A stretch of 64,000 bases of DNA from Sisyra terminalis (Eukaryota > Arthropoda > Insecta > Neuroptera > Sisyridae), in the NCBI GenBank assembly GCA_958496175.1, contig OY292278.1, positions 15,252,001 to 15,316,000 on the forward strand. Reading direction: 5' to 3'. Below the pieces are notes generated by a model. The model did no database searches and was not told where the DNA came from. It saw nothing but the letters and a program-made list of their open reading frames with translations. The position numbers were made by a program, and so were the translations under genes. This document shows positions 24,353 through 40,243 of this stretch, piece by piece; position 1 is the stretch's first letter, and each line of letters starts with the position of its first letter.

Positions 24353-25884
24353 CAATTTTCTATCAAAGATCGAAAATACAATTTAAGCTTGAGAATCATT
24401 GCAAATTATTTATTAGATTCGGCAGTTATTCAACAGTAATCCATAAAAACTTTCTCATTAAAAATAAGTACTCTAATCAAAATATTCACGGTGAAAAATT
24501 GTATGAATTTCGTAACAAAGTTTAGTTTATATAATTCATTGCATTATTATTGAAACGTTTGATATTTTTTTTATCAAGAATGGCAATAATCGTCTTAGCA
24601 ATCCATAACTTGAAAAGTGGTAACTTCTTGAATGGTTAATTGGGTCTTTAAACGTAAAACTGATGGAACAATTTGATATATTTCAACCTTCACGCTGATA
24701 TGTCTTTAAAAATTAATTGCTCAAATCTGATAGATTCACTTCAACAAAAAAAACGTGAGAAATACAAATACAAACCTAATGAGTTGATTTATTGAATGCT
24801 TAACGTGTGCAATTCACGAATTTGACGATTAAAAGTTTATTGCAGTCCTAGATTCCGAAAAAGAAACAAAAAGGATAATGAATTCACAGGATTTGTATCT
24901 ATATTTACCTTTTAGATGATTTGGGTTTTAACTTGGATAAACAGGAATTAGTTTTGATGGAAATACGAGAGCAATAATTAGATTATTGCTCATCGTTACA
25001 ATGCTTAGCTAATGTGGAACGCATCTTTACATTCACCTGGAATGAAATTCCAAAGCGAGGTCGCTCTCAAGATACGAAGGTTTTTCTTTCTAGTCACGAA
25101 TCTGAATCAATTGGTTTATATACTTAGCCATTTGATTTTTCTTCATCTATTAACATTTCTCACTTAAATTATCCTTCCCGCAAAGAAATATGTTTTATGA
25201 ACTGCGACATTCTCGGACTCACCTATAACTTTTCTCATGCATTTTTTTCCAACAAACTCACCTTCATGTCCAAAACTTTTGCGAAATCCTTGAATGAAAT
25301 ATTATAAAACAATTATATATTTAGCCTTTTGAAAAATTGACAATGTTTATTGCCTTTAAAGTTGATTATAGTTCATTTGAGAAAGAAATTGGCATTGGCA
25401 TATCCGGACTCAAAAAAATCTACCCTTTCAATTACTAATAACAAACAAGGCTTAAGATAAATGGAAAGAGATAAAGCTTGTGAATCTCTATAAAACGTTG
25501 TTCCATTGCACGGTTTGGGCAAAATTATGGCCATTTCATGTAATGGGCAATTTCACGAATTGTGTATAGAATAGGCAACACTCATAACCACTCGGCGAAA
25601 AAATATATAATAGGGGCACTTATTTTCACACTTAAATACTTTTAAGCAAATATTTTTACTATATGCTGGAAAAATGGATTTTCTTTGAATTTCCTGAATA
25701 TATTCGAAAATCTGCTTAAAAAGCATAAGAATTTTTCAGATCGACCCACTATTTTTGATTCATATCAAATGTTTCTATTATAATAATAGTAATATTATGT
25801 ACAAATTTAATAATTGAAACGCATTCATTTAATGTTAACGTATGGTTGGTTGTCTATCTTCAAATTGCATTAACATTTTCTAAT
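24353..25884. other. AT-rich intergenic DNA, no gene seen
   Basis: Nothing recognisable on either strand. Confidence 0.5.
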
Positions 25885-26622
25885 AGTTGTACGGACAATT
25901 CAAAATATTTAGCTATGAAATCTATGAAATCGAATTTTAAAGGATTTTGATATCTTCTTAACGGTTACTGAGTACCACAGCTATTAATTAAAAGCAATTA
26001 ACTTTCTGCAAAACAGCAACCACTGTTTCAGGAACAGTTTTAATTGAAAAAACAATTTTAAATATTGTTCTTCTTATAATTTTTAAGAGATCTTTAATGG
26101 AAGATTTGTAAAGGATTTTCATTGGAGATCACTATGTTCATAAGACAACAATTACTAAGCTTTTTATTTAATGGATAAATCCTTTGAAAAGAGAAGTCTA
26201 AAAATTCATCGACTTTGGTCAAAAACTGACCAATATTAAGGGTTGCTTTTTTAGTTGTACGGACAATTCAGAATATTTAGCTATGAAATCGAATTTTGAA
26301 GGGATTTACTATTTTCATAAGGGTTACTGACTACCAGTTATTAATTAAAAGCAATTAACTTATTCCTGCAAAACAACAAACCCTATTTCAGGAGCAATTT
26401 TAATTGAAAAAACAATGTTAAAGATTATTTTTCTTATAATTTGTAAGTGATTTTTAATGGAAGATTTCTAAAGGATTTTCATTGGAGGTCACTGTTCTTA
26501 AGACAACTATCACCAAGCTTCTTTTTTTTTTTTTGATTTAAAGGATAAATCCTATAAAAAGAAAAGTCTAAAATTCATCGACTTGGGTCAAAAACTTACC
26601 AATAATAAGGGTTGCTTTTTCT
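25885..26622. repeat. Tandem doublet, period about 367 bp
   Basis: Two direct copies (25885-26251 and 26252-26622) both begin AGTTGTACGGACAATTC and end AAGGGTTGCTTTTT. They share TTAATTAAAAGCAATTAACT and GATTTTCATTGGAG blocks. Differences are scattered. No open frame is present. Confidence 0.85.
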
Positions 26623-27518
26623 TTATTATTACGATACTGTAAAGGTGGAAAAAAATACACTTTACGGCCCGCCATCAACCGTGGACCGTTATACTTCATC
26701 TTTCTGTCCTTATGAGTCTTATCTTATTATAAATATATAAAAAGGTCATTCATAAATTGTTTACACTTTGGGGAAAAGCCATGGAAGGGTAAATACCTTA
26801 CTTTTCCACTAATCGGTACAATTGGATAACAGTAAACGATAAGCCGACTAGAAGCATTTACCAACGCACAATTTTAGAATTAAAAGGATATTATTTTGTC
26901 TTACTAAGACGGTTGTGGGGCTAAAAATGGCAAAATTTGTTTTACTAATTTACTATGTACATTATAAAATATCGCAATTACCATAAAAGACATCGTCCCA
27001 AAATAGTTGAACTATATTAACTTCCCAAAAAGTTTCTTTCAGTTTCCAATGGCTTTGTAAAATATAGTTAATATTATACTTACCTTTGTAAATTCCCCTT
27101 CAAAATTCTAGTAAAACATTAATACAATAAAATTATTTCGTATTCTGTAATTATATGTATAACAATTTCATACTTTATAAAGATAAAATTTTTAAATCCG
27201 TAATCAAAAAATTAATACAAACCTAAAAAACGGGGATAATTTCATACAAAATACTAGAACAAAAAATCTACTAAATGATAAGACTAAAAATCAATGGTAT
27301 TATCAATTGGGGAAGTAGAGATCTTTTATTTGACATCATTTGCAGAACAAAAAGAAAATGTTAACTATTACCACTAAAAAACTTTGAAAATTTTATAACT
27401 TATAATATATAATTATTTTCAATTTTATAACATTATACCAAATATATACAGTTTCAAAAAAGTGTAAATTTGGCTTGGCCAATATCATTTAAGTTAGATA
27501 TACTATATATAGTCAATT

Positions 27519-27572
<54 letters not shown>

Positions 27573-30385
27573 ACAATATTTTACCGCAAGGCTTCTTACA
27601 AACAAAAAACTTATTGTTACGCATTTTTAAAGTGAAACTTCTGCAATATAATAAATAATTAATTGAACTAATCTTAATTGATATATCATGAATTATATTT
27701 AGAATATCTTTACTTAACCTACTTACATAGTCATTTTAAAAGTATATCCCTAATACACTACTGAATTAATTTATTTCTTTAGTTTAAAAAAAAAAGAAGA
27801 AATATTAGCTATTCTACGTAAAAACTTTTCATATTTTAATTCATTAAAACCCAGCTTTATTTTCTTCAGTTGAAATTCGAAAAAAAAATATCATAAAACT
27901 CAATAATTTATAATAAAGTAAATGTAATTATAGTTTTTTACATTCAATTCCTGAGAATTATATTTTGAAAACAATCAATTCGGAAGAAAACATACATGAA
28001 GGGAAACTGACCATAGGACATTCTTAAATTTTTGTTCATATCAAAGGTTCATTTTCTTTTATGGTATTTATAATCTACATGAGTTTATATAGTTACGTCT
28101 CTTTGCCAAAGTCGACAAACTATGTTGTATTATTTTCAGTAAATAAGCGTAATACATTCATATAACAACAATGGCGTTAAGCGGGTTGCTGATATGGATT
28201 TACAATCATAGAAGCGTAGTGCAGAATGCTCACCTTACGCTTTGCGTATTCTTAGAACCCATTCATAAATTTCATAATTCTTCTCTTTTACTAACAAAAA
28301 GATATATTTTTGTTTTAATAAGAAGGAATATGGTCTAAAAATACTAACATTCGCCTTATAAAATTTACGAATGAACTCTATCTCTTTTCAGCCCTTTTCA
28401 CGTGATTGAAGCGCAATTTCTTCGAAATTTTAATTTGACTCTGAGGGCACCTATGGTAAGCACCCGTTGGCAGTAATAGATAAATGTACAATTCACGCTG
28501 TGCATATGATTAATGTAGATAAAAACATAGTTTTTCTCTCAAAAAACATGTTAAACAACAAAAGTTCTCCATACTATTTTAATGATTACTATGGATATAT
28601 GAACTTAGAAAAGTAAATAGCAATTCCATAAAGCACTTCCTTTAAATTCGCGATCTTTGTAGAGAATTTCCTTTTTTTAAATTGGAGGGAATCCCAGAAG
28701 ACCTACTTATCAGCATATATGAAACTACATATACACAATCCGCTCAACACTCATTACAATCTTAAAAGTATGCACCTTTACATACAACACGTAAGATAGT
28801 GCGCCAATTTTAAGTGCTGATTACCATACTATATGTTGTTTAAGACAATTTCCTCCGTTCTGTATGTTTTCTTTGATTTAAATCGTTTCAAGTTACTTTA
28901 ATAAGACAATAATTGACTATAAGTGAAAGACATTACTGAATACAAAGTAGGCAAAATGAATTTAAGATTATTCGCTATAAATAAACCCCAGCCGAAATTT
29001 TAGCCAAGAAATACACGGACTTATACAACTGCAACGCAAATGCTTATACAACACAAATGGTGTATCGTTAGTTGAAGAGGGATTGGTGAAGGATTGTTAT
29101 TGTAACTATAGTATAGAGCCTATTTTTCTTAGCTGACTTTTACAGTTCACAAACTATTCATATGTATAGAGAAATCAATAAAATCTCGATGACCTCATAT
29201 GTTATCAAGAAACACAGGTTCTTCCGATTTTTTTCGATCGAACTTAATTGCTCAGTTAAGTGCGAACGGGAGAAATATCACTATATGACGTCATTATTGT
29301 GTCTAGCCAGCTAACGACTTAAAATTTTGATGAATAAAGAAATCGTTCTAACCGGCCAATAATCCTATACCGGGCAAATAAAATATGAAGAAAATATTTC
29401 GTTTCAAGAAAGCATTTGGGAAGTTTCACTTTAAAAACAAGAACAAAAATTAAAAATATTTTACCTACAAATTTGATTTGATTCACAATCACAATTACAA
29501 TTTTAAATAAAAAAAAAATAGTAATAATTTAATTCACCAAATTATTTTCTATGTAAATTGCATTGCTCATTATTTTATCACAGACACAAATAATAAATAT
29601 TATACAGTAACTCATACTAAATGTTTTAGGTTTCACCTTACGAAATCAGTAACCAAACTAATTCATTTTACTCAATAAAAATATAGAAAAATTTAACAAG
29701 AGAAAAATGTTCTTCTTAAATATTATAGTATATTGTTTTATGGTTCGTAAGGCTATTTTTTTAATGTATATATTTATTATCTATCTCTTTCTATGTAATT
29801 TTCAACTTAAAAACAATATTTCCATGAAATAAAAATGGAAAACAATTAATATTAAAGAGGATATTAAAACTGTTATAAAATCATGACAATAGAAAAAAAA
29901 TCACTTTTCAAACTTAGGCCTTTGAAAAGAATATTATTTTGTAATAAGCAATGTTTAGAATAAAAAATCAAGCAGGTGTCCATACTTGGTCCCAGTTTCG
30001 AGCCTTGGACAAACTATTTTTGAGGAACTAAGCTTCCAATCCAGCCTAGTTAAGCTTAACACCCCAATTTATCGAGGACTTGAAATCGATTTTTTTAGGT
30101 AGACCAGATATAGATTCCTAAATCAAGCACTAACAAAGACATAAGTATATAACTCCTAGCATGCAAAAATAGAATCAGCAACCTAGAGATTATAATAAAA
30201 AGCAAAAAAATAAAAAGATCATAATTGGCCAATGGCTTAAAAATAGGAACATGGCTATCGGCTGAATACAGTATTAACTATTTGATAACTACTTTACATA
30301 TTCATACGAAGACTCTTAAATGTTTGTTTCACAAACATTTAAAAATCAATTGCACATTAGTTAAATAAAAATGCAGATTTAAGGG
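26623..30385. other. AT-rich DNA downstream of Akt, with a TA microsatellite
   Basis: No gene found. Part of the right side (from about 29.7 kb to 30385) is likely the Akt 3' untranslated region, since that gene reads leftwards. A minus-strand AATAAA near 29772 could end it, but its distance makes this unsure. Confidence 0.4.
27522..27567. repeat. (TA)n microsatellite
   Basis: About 23 uninterrupted TA units. Confidence 0.95.
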
Positions 30386-33862
<3,477 letters not shown>

Positions 33863-33866
<4 letters not shown>

Positions 33867-33880
33867 TTTTTATAAGTCAT
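33863..33880 (-). promoter_or_regulatory. Five-codon upstream ORF overlapping the Akt start
   Basis: Fourteen bases upstream of the Akt start, ATGACTTATAAAAAATGA encodes five codons whose TGA stop shares bases with the Akt ATG (ATGA). If the messenger includes it, reinitiation or leaky scanning could tune Akt translation. The transcript start is unknown, so the regulatory role is inference. Confidence 0.4.
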
Positions 33881-35085
33881 ACTTCTTCGCCAGCATACAT
33901 ATAATGTTTAACACTTGGCACAAATTTGATGCATACGCCAAAATTACTAACAATTATCCACCAATCTTTTTAACTCAATTCATAATAACTTAGATTTTTC
34001 ATCTAAAATACCTCATACCACCGATTTTTCGTCTTATTTCCTGATCAGGATAACACACAAATTAAGGCACTTTTCTGCACTTAACTGATGCAACTTGATG
34101 CTAAATGACAAACAGTATAATTACTAAAAATATCTCAATAATTTTTTATTCGATAATATAAAACACACTTACGTCACCATCAATATAATGTCATCATATT
34201 TGCAAAAAATCGAAAAGTCGCTTCTATTCGCAATTCATTTATCTCAATTAACATAATATTAGGCTTTCATCATCCAAGGAAATGTTTGCAGTATTTAATA
34301 TTGAAATTGTTGACAATTAGACGTTTGTTAAAAACACATAGACTTTATTCGACTTGTTTTCAATGTTATTTGAAATTAATTGTTTGTATAAATGCGAAAA
34401 AGTTAAAATTTTTACGTTTATTTATCGAATTAATTCATCCATAAAAATGTAATGTGACTGCTATATACGCTATATATGCTATAAGTAAAATGAAGATGCG
34501 TTGTTCTGCGTTGTTCATATCCTACAACTCCGGTCTGAACGCCTAAGTTTAGTTAACACTTTAGTCGTATTTCTCAAAAGAGGAAGATAAAAGCCGTATA
34601 ATCATCACTATAAAAAAAGACAAAAAAAAATATCCTAGCAGACAAATGCACGTAAAACGTGCTCAACATGGACCATGCGCGGGACATTTAAAATGTTTCT
34701 TTTTAATCTTCAAATTTTTTTTTTAAATTATTTTGTTTATCTTGTTGTGATAAATTGTAATAATTTTAAATAAAAATAAATACTTCAATGTTTTGATCTA
34801 AATAGTTTATTGAAAATTTCAGTCGCGTGAAGCATGAACCATGAAATTAAAAATAATTTGAATTTTGATTTTTCCTTTAAAGAAATTTATGCTTATGTCG
34901 TTATAATTAATCTATATGGATGAAATTATTAATGAATTTATCTATCACGCAAAAACTATTGAAGATATCTGGATAGTTAGAATACAGGTTTTGCCTTACA
35001 TGGACGATTCTCATCAAATACCGAAATTAGAAAAAAAAATATAAAAATTTGATTTTTTTGATCAATCTTGTAGTATTTTTGTATC
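33881..35085. other. AT-rich DNA upstream of Akt
   Basis: Likely contains the Akt promoter and any 5' non-coding exon, but I see no clear core promoter. No other gene was found. Confidence 0.4.
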
Positions 35086-35320
35086 TTAATTTTACCAATA
35101 AGTAGTCCTCAGAATAAACTTATTTCATATGTAAAGGAACGGTATTTATATGCCATACCGTCATTGAATCATGTCTATTATTCTTGCAGTATGTGTAACT
35201 AGGTTTTACCAATATAGTAGTCCCCAGAATAAACTTATTTTAGACGTAAAGGAACGGTGTTGTATACATTTTATATGCTATACATGGCCATATTGTCATT
35301 AAATCATGCCTGTTATTGTT
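35086..35320. repeat. Tandem doublet, period about 117 bp
   Basis: Two copies start TTTTACCAATA, contain CAGAATAAACTTATTT and GTAAAGGAACGGT, and end TGTCATTRAATCATG. Confidence 0.8.
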
Positions 35321-35605
35321 TGATAAAGAGCAAAAGTTGTTAAAACTCAATAAAATTTTCTATTAGAAGTTCAAAAATGTGCTAATCTCAAGTTTCGGAC
35401 ATAGTGAGGGAATGATTTTCAGGGTACCATTTATTTATTATTCTATAGATATTCATATGGTTCAAAAATTACAACTAACACCATTAGCCCAAGTAGTGTT
35501 ATTTTTAAGGAAAAAAATACCATCATAAGTCGCTTAAATTTTTATAAAAATTGAAAGGAATTTCGTTATTTCATGAGAATTACCCATATATGTAACTGTT
35601 ACCAC

Positions 35606-35920
35606 CTAATCTGCGATATATTCCAGTTTTTGGTGATATTTAAAACCTGTAATAAACATTCTTAATTCTTTTTTAATTAGAAATATACAAATTTCATTCG
35701 GTATTTCTAAAAAATAGTTTTCACCACTTGATAGTCGAGCTACTAGCCGTGTTTCCGTCTCTTCATTTCCATCATTTTTAATACAATGTTTAGTATAGCA
35801 ATTATGATTTAAAACAATTTCAGGGGGTAATTTTTGCATTGTTATTCTCATTTTCCAAAAATTTGGTCTAAACCAAGGCTTCAAAATGAGGGATTTTGGT
35901 AAACCGGCATGGACCACCAT
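35606..35920 (-). CDS. Unidentified open frame (104 codons)
   Basis: An open frame with protein-like composition, richer in G and C than its surroundings (PKSLILKPWFRPNFWKMR, then NGNEETETRLVARLSS-like). The frame stays open about 14 codons upstream of the first ATG, so it could be an exon rather than a full gene. It lies between Akt and ARPC5 in the same direction. I see no signal peptide, membrane segment or known motif, and no polyadenylation or splice evidence that settles it. It could be a real small gene, a pseudogene or chance. Confidence 0.25.
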   Translation of the reverse strand: MVVHAGLPKSLILKPWFRPNFWKMRITMQKLPPEIVLNHNCYTKHCIKNDGNEETETRLVARLSSGENYFLEIPNEICIFLIKKELRMFITGFKYHQKLEYIAD

Positions 35921-36263
35921 ACATTCATGTTTATAAAAAAGGCCGGAATCGAGATAATTAATTTAGCTATCATTCATCAATGTTTAATAACTAATTTATA
36001 AGTGTTTTCAAAAAATATATTTTTAAGATAATATATAGGAAAATGTACGTTGGAAGGTCGAGATTAATATGGAGTTTCCTTGAAAAAATAATACAATTTT
36101 AAGAATAAAAATTAATATATTTTCATAATAACTTCGTACATTTGATGTTAAGCTACGTATTTCGCGCTGATAAGAGAAATTAGACTTTATCATTGACTTA
36201 TTTGGTTTTAATATAAAAAAAAATCTTAACAAGTTATAGTAATAATAGAAATTAAAGAATTGA

Positions 36264-37337
36264 TTAAGCTCGTTTACTATCTGTAAGAACTCGAACGATA
36301 CTTCCAACACCACCGACACTGTAAGCTTTTTCGTGCCATAATAACAAATGTCCACTACTACCCTCCGATGGAATTTCAAATCCTCGATATACGTATTTCA
36401 TTAAAACATCTATTTGTAAAATGTCTAATGCGGCGACCGCCTCTTCAATTTGCGAAGACTTAATTGACAATAGGACCTTTAGCGTTAGATTTAGAGCATT
36501 ATCCTGAAAATAGAATTATATAAATTATATAAATAAAGGATTTGTCCAAAAGAAAGCAAAAATAACACACCTTTACGGTTTGATTTTTCGATCCTAACGG
36601 AGCGTTATTTAATACTGACTTTAAGGCATCGATATATTTTCCTGTAAAGTTTCAATTAAGGAATCATATTTTATAAGAAAATTAAGAGTTAAGTAATAAA
36701 CATTAAGAAAGCTTGTCTTTGATCTACTTAAAGAGAAAGAAAAACTTTGCAAGTCCATTGAATTGCATGTGATCTCTGTTAAAAAAGGCATTTGGAAGCT
36801 ATTTGAAAACATTACATTTAAAGTGCCTTTAATAACTTTAAATGACTTCTAATGGGTTTTCTGAACATTGCTTTTGAATGCCTTTTTTCTAACGGATCGG
36901 ATTGGATAACGTTGTTCCACTGAAACTACCGTTGAACTGCTCAACATTATTCGACGGCTACTGTGATCTATCTATGAAATTCAAAGTCAAATTTCGAAGT
37001 AAAATGACAATTCAACGGGCTTAAACAGTTTCTTTTGGGTAAGGCTATTCAAGACTTCCAGAGCCAAGGCCCATATGCAATATATTAACCATTCAAATTG
37101 TTTTAAAATGTAACTTTGGATTCTCCCAAGTTTATGATTTGGGAGATATTAACGTAAATATAATATATAATGGTGAGATTTTAGATAAAAAGGATATTGA
37201 TTAAGTAAATTGATGATTTCTCCTTCATCGGGGCCGGCGTAGCCTCCTTGATCGCCGTCATCTTCCTTAAACGTATCCTCACAATATTGATCGACGTCGA
37301 TTTTTCGGAAAGCCGAACTTGATGTGTTTTTAGCCAT
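36264..37337 (-). CDS. ARPC5: Actin-related protein 2/3 complex subunit 5 (p16-Arc)
   Basis: Structural subunit of the Arp2/3 complex, which nucleates branched actin filaments in the cytoplasm. Three exons (37337-37198, 36643-36571, 36503-36264) give 150 residues, against 151 in human. The start [18 protein letters not shown] is almost identical to the vertebrate protein. Residues 37-71 read [11 protein letters not shown], then [20 protein letters not shown]. The C-terminal half has [32 protein letters not shown] and [17 protein letters not shown] before the stop. Intron 1 is a U12-type AT-AC intron (see separate entry); intron 2 is GT-AG. It is divergent from WDR55 with 264 bp between start codons, so the two probably share a promoter region. 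Intact. Confidence 0.96.
36644..37197 (-). other. U12-type AT-AC intron of ARPC5
   Basis: The donor reads ATATCCTTTTT directly after exon 1 (CTTAATCA|ATATCC). The branch site reads TTCCTTAAT at 36663-36655 and the acceptor is TTTAC|AGGAAAA. The likely branch A lies about 12 bases from the exon. These match the minor-spliceosome consensus at both sites. Joining at these points gives LLNQGKY in frame, as in other ARPC5 proteins. No GT-AG alternative restores that frame at the same residue. Confidence 0.93.
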
Positions 37338-37601
37338 TGCAACCCCTTTGAGAAAAAAAAATAAACAATATTTTAATTGATTTTAATCAAACACGCCTAG
37401 AAATAATGACACATAAACCCCCAGTCCCGCGATCCTCGCAATCTCAATCAAACCAACATCGGTTTTATTCCATTACGAAGTCAGTAGGAATAAGTCCGAC
37501 AATTGAACTTGTCAAAAAAATGTGCTCATCGAGTTCACGTTTTGAAATTTCATGTTGGAGTTGATTGAAAATTTGTATTATTTTTTTAATTAAAAGATAA
37601 A
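37338..37601. promoter_or_regulatory. Shared divergent promoter region, ARPC5 and WDR55
   Basis: Only 264 bp separate the two start codons on opposite strands, so both promoters and 5' untranslated regions must lie here unless non-coding exons exist elsewhere. The middle (37410-37480) is richer in G and C than its flanks. I see no clear TATA box. Confidence 0.65.
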
Positions 37602-38808
37602 ATGTCAGAAGAAATAAATGATGATAGTCCTCCTGGATCACCGGAGCCCGATTCCGACGTTTCAGACCTGTACAACGATGAAGACCATGAAGATGAACTG
37701 ATCAAAGCAATTAAACGAGAGCAAAACAAAAAGCGAGATCATCCTCCCGATTTAAAATTCGAGGAACACATCGTCAACATTTCTTTCCATCCATCTAAAA
37801 ACATAATTATGGCAGCCGATATGTTGGGAAATGTTTCGGTTTGTAGCTATTCCAACGAAGAATCCTCCATAGTTGACACATGGGAATTACATTGTGAGTC
37901 TTGCCGAAATATTGAATTCAGCCAAGACGGGGATTTGTTATTCTCTTGTGGTCTAGACAAAGTTATTATGGTCACTGATACGAACACTGGAAAACTAAAA
38001 CGATACTTTGAAAACGCACATGATGTACCGGTTAATTGTATGCATATCATCGACGAAAATATTTTTGCATCCGGTTTCTTTTTACTGATTTATAAATTAA
38101 CGTTTTGCTAATTGAAAATATTTTTTAGGAGATGATGACGGCCAAGTTCGGCTATGGGACTTACGAAGAAATCTTTTAGAACCAATTTACCAAACTAAAA
38201 AGCATGAAGATTACATAAGTGCAATGATAACCGACAATAACAACACATTCTTAGTATGTGCCAGTGGTGATGGAACAATATCCTCGATCGATCTTAAAAA
38301 ACGACAATTTTTCGTTCGATCAGACAACTATGACGAAGAATTCACAGGCCTCGGGCTATTTCGCACAGAAACCAAAATATTAGCCAGTACAACCAAAGGT
38401 AAACTTTATCTGTTTAACTGGCAAGAATTTGGTTATCACAGTGACGAATTTCCCGGCCTTAAAATGGCAATCAACAATGTAATTCCAATCACTGAAAATA
38501 TTGTCGTCACGGCCAATGAAGACGGAGTTTTAAGAGCAATACATTTGTTCCCGCATCGACATTTGGGGGTGGTCGGACAACACGCTATGTCAGTCGAATC
38601 TTTAGATATTTGTAATAATGGAGAAATCATTGCTTCAAGTTCACACGATAATGATATTAAATTTTGGAACATCAAATATTTTGAAGAGTTCGACGATATT
38701 GGAGCACACGAAAAGAAAAACAAGCAGATGATCAAAAATAATTTACCATCGTCGAAAAGGAAAAATGTACGGGATTTTTTCGGCGCTTTCAATGAAGATC
38801 CACTATAA
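37602..38808 (+). CDS. WDR55: WD repeat-containing protein 55 homologue
   Basis: A WD40 beta-propeller of the WDR55 family, a nucleolar protein needed for normal rRNA production in vertebrates. Two exons (37602-38073, 38129-38808) joined by a 55-bp GT-AG intron give 383 residues, the same length as human WDR55. An acidic tail (residues 1-35, rich in D/E and SP) is followed by repeats. Visible pieces are IVNISFHPSKNIIMAADMLG, NIEFSQDGDLLFSCGLDKVI, DDDGQVRLWDLRRN (start of exon 2), VCASGDGTISSIDL, and SLDICNNGEIIASSSHDNDI followed by KFWNI. The C-terminus has a basic SSKRKNVRDFF. The exon junction falls in codon 158 (SG|DDDG). Intact. Confidence 0.93.
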
Positions 38809-39007
38809 TAATAAGTCGAACCTTGATTAAAATGGTGGTAAAATGTTTCTAGTAAAAGTTGAGTACTCGATTAAGAGTCTCGTCTGCTTTTCTTTTTGAA
38901 AAGATGTAATTAGGAACCATTCGTCCATAATTCGTTTGGACGAGTCGACTCACCTCCATAGTACGCCGTGATTTTGATGTTAAAAATTTATTTATGATAA
39001 GTTGTAT

Positions 39008-39036
39008 AATAAAATTATCTTGTTATTAGTAATAAA
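39008..39036 (+). terminator. Polyadenylation signals of WDR55
   Basis: AATAAA occurs at 39008-39013 and 39031-39036, about 200 bp after the WDR55 stop. On the other strand AATAAA-type sites near 39040 could serve the convergent gene. Confidence 0.55.
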
Positions 39037-39316
39037 GTTTTTATTTATCTTACAAAAAATACATTATTTGAATTCAACGAATCAATAACCTACAAACGCG
39101 TTCATACAAAACGTAATACGACAAAACATTTTTATTTTATCTAGGTGGTGAAAAAAAGGTTTTATATTCCCATTTTAAGTGAATTTAAGGTCATTAAAGT
39201 CAGCTTCTGTTTTGTTTTTTTATCACTTCAGTAAATTGAGGAATGAAATCTTTTACTCACAAAATTATATAAATATTTAAATTCATCGGTGTTCGCGGAA
39301 TGGTTTTAGGATAATT

Positions 39317-39322
39317 TTTATT
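39317..39322 (-). terminator. Possible polyadenylation signal of the CENP-M-like gene
   Basis: AATAAA on the minus strand lies 17 bases after the stop codon at 39339. This would give a very short 3' untranslated region. Confidence 0.4.
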
Positions 39323-39338
39323 TTACAAATTGAATTGT

Positions 39339-40243
39339 TCATTCTGAGTTCTTTAATTTATATTCTATTGCCGTTATTATATGTTCATCCACAGTTTCAA
39401 TTTTTCTTTTCTCTAGGCTTGTATTCATATTTCTGGGCAATATATTAATTTTACCGTTCCTCATTCCCAAAACATTGATGATGTAATTTTTGATTCCTTC
39501 GATAAGAAATGGTGTTACCTACAAAAAAAACTTATAAATATTATTTTTTTTATCGCTCAAGTTATATTACATTTAACGGCATTGGAAGAATGAAGGAATC
39601 TTTGTATGTTTCTTGCAAGGAATCCAACAAGTTCACGGCGGATCGAGTTTTTTCTAAATTTAAGCATACAAAGCAAATTCTTGTGAAATGAAAAAATGAG
39701 ACGTCTATATGCTCTACTTCTTCAACTATCTGAAAAAAATCGAATATAAGTAAAGAATAATAATTAGCATACCCGGCAAGTTATGTAGAGTCCAAGTGGG
39801 TAATTGGTCGAAAAGGGGGATCGCTTATATGGATATACTTTAGATTGAAAAATTTCGAGTGGCTAAAATTACCCACTTTACCCACATTGTTTACCAGTTC
39901 TAATAATTATTTAGTTTCTAAAATATATTACTTCTTCAAACGCTTGATCACTCATCGATGGAACGATTATAACAAAATCGATATGACTTAAGAGGTCCAT
40001 TTCAACATCTTTTACAGACTTACAAATGACGATTTCGCAAGTAATGTTTTCCAAAACAAACGATTCTTTTAACATTTGAGAAAGTTCACTTTCACTTTGT
40101 TTTTGAATTACCTATTGGAAAAAAAGTTTCAGTAATTGATTTGGGAAATTGATTTCACTTCTTACCAAAACCGTGAGCTTTTTAAGGTTTGTAAAATAAT
40201 GTGAGGCATTTACATTAACAAAACCGACACGAGGCACTGACAT
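39339..40243 (-). CDS. CENPM: CENP-M-like inner-kinetochore protein
   Basis: CENP-M is a small-GTPase-like fold without nucleotide binding. It sits in the CCAN complex with CENP-H, I and K and helps hold the kinetochore on centromeric chromatin. Four exons (40243-40166, 40111-39932, 39729-39571, 39518-39339), all with GT-AG phase-0 introns, give 198 residues (human 180). Resemblance lies in the core. IDFVIIVPSMSDQAFEE (residues 70-86) stands where CENP-M has ID.IVF.V....S. HIDVSFFHFTRICFVCLN (93-110) compares with HVDASFF.GKVCFLAT. Then follow a helix with LLDSLQETY, and after it ILPMPLNV and INVLGMRNG. There is no P-loop GKS/T, as expected. The first 26 residues and last 40 are less alike. 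Convergent with WDR55, 530 bp between stops. I judge CENP-M likely, not proven. Confidence 0.75.
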
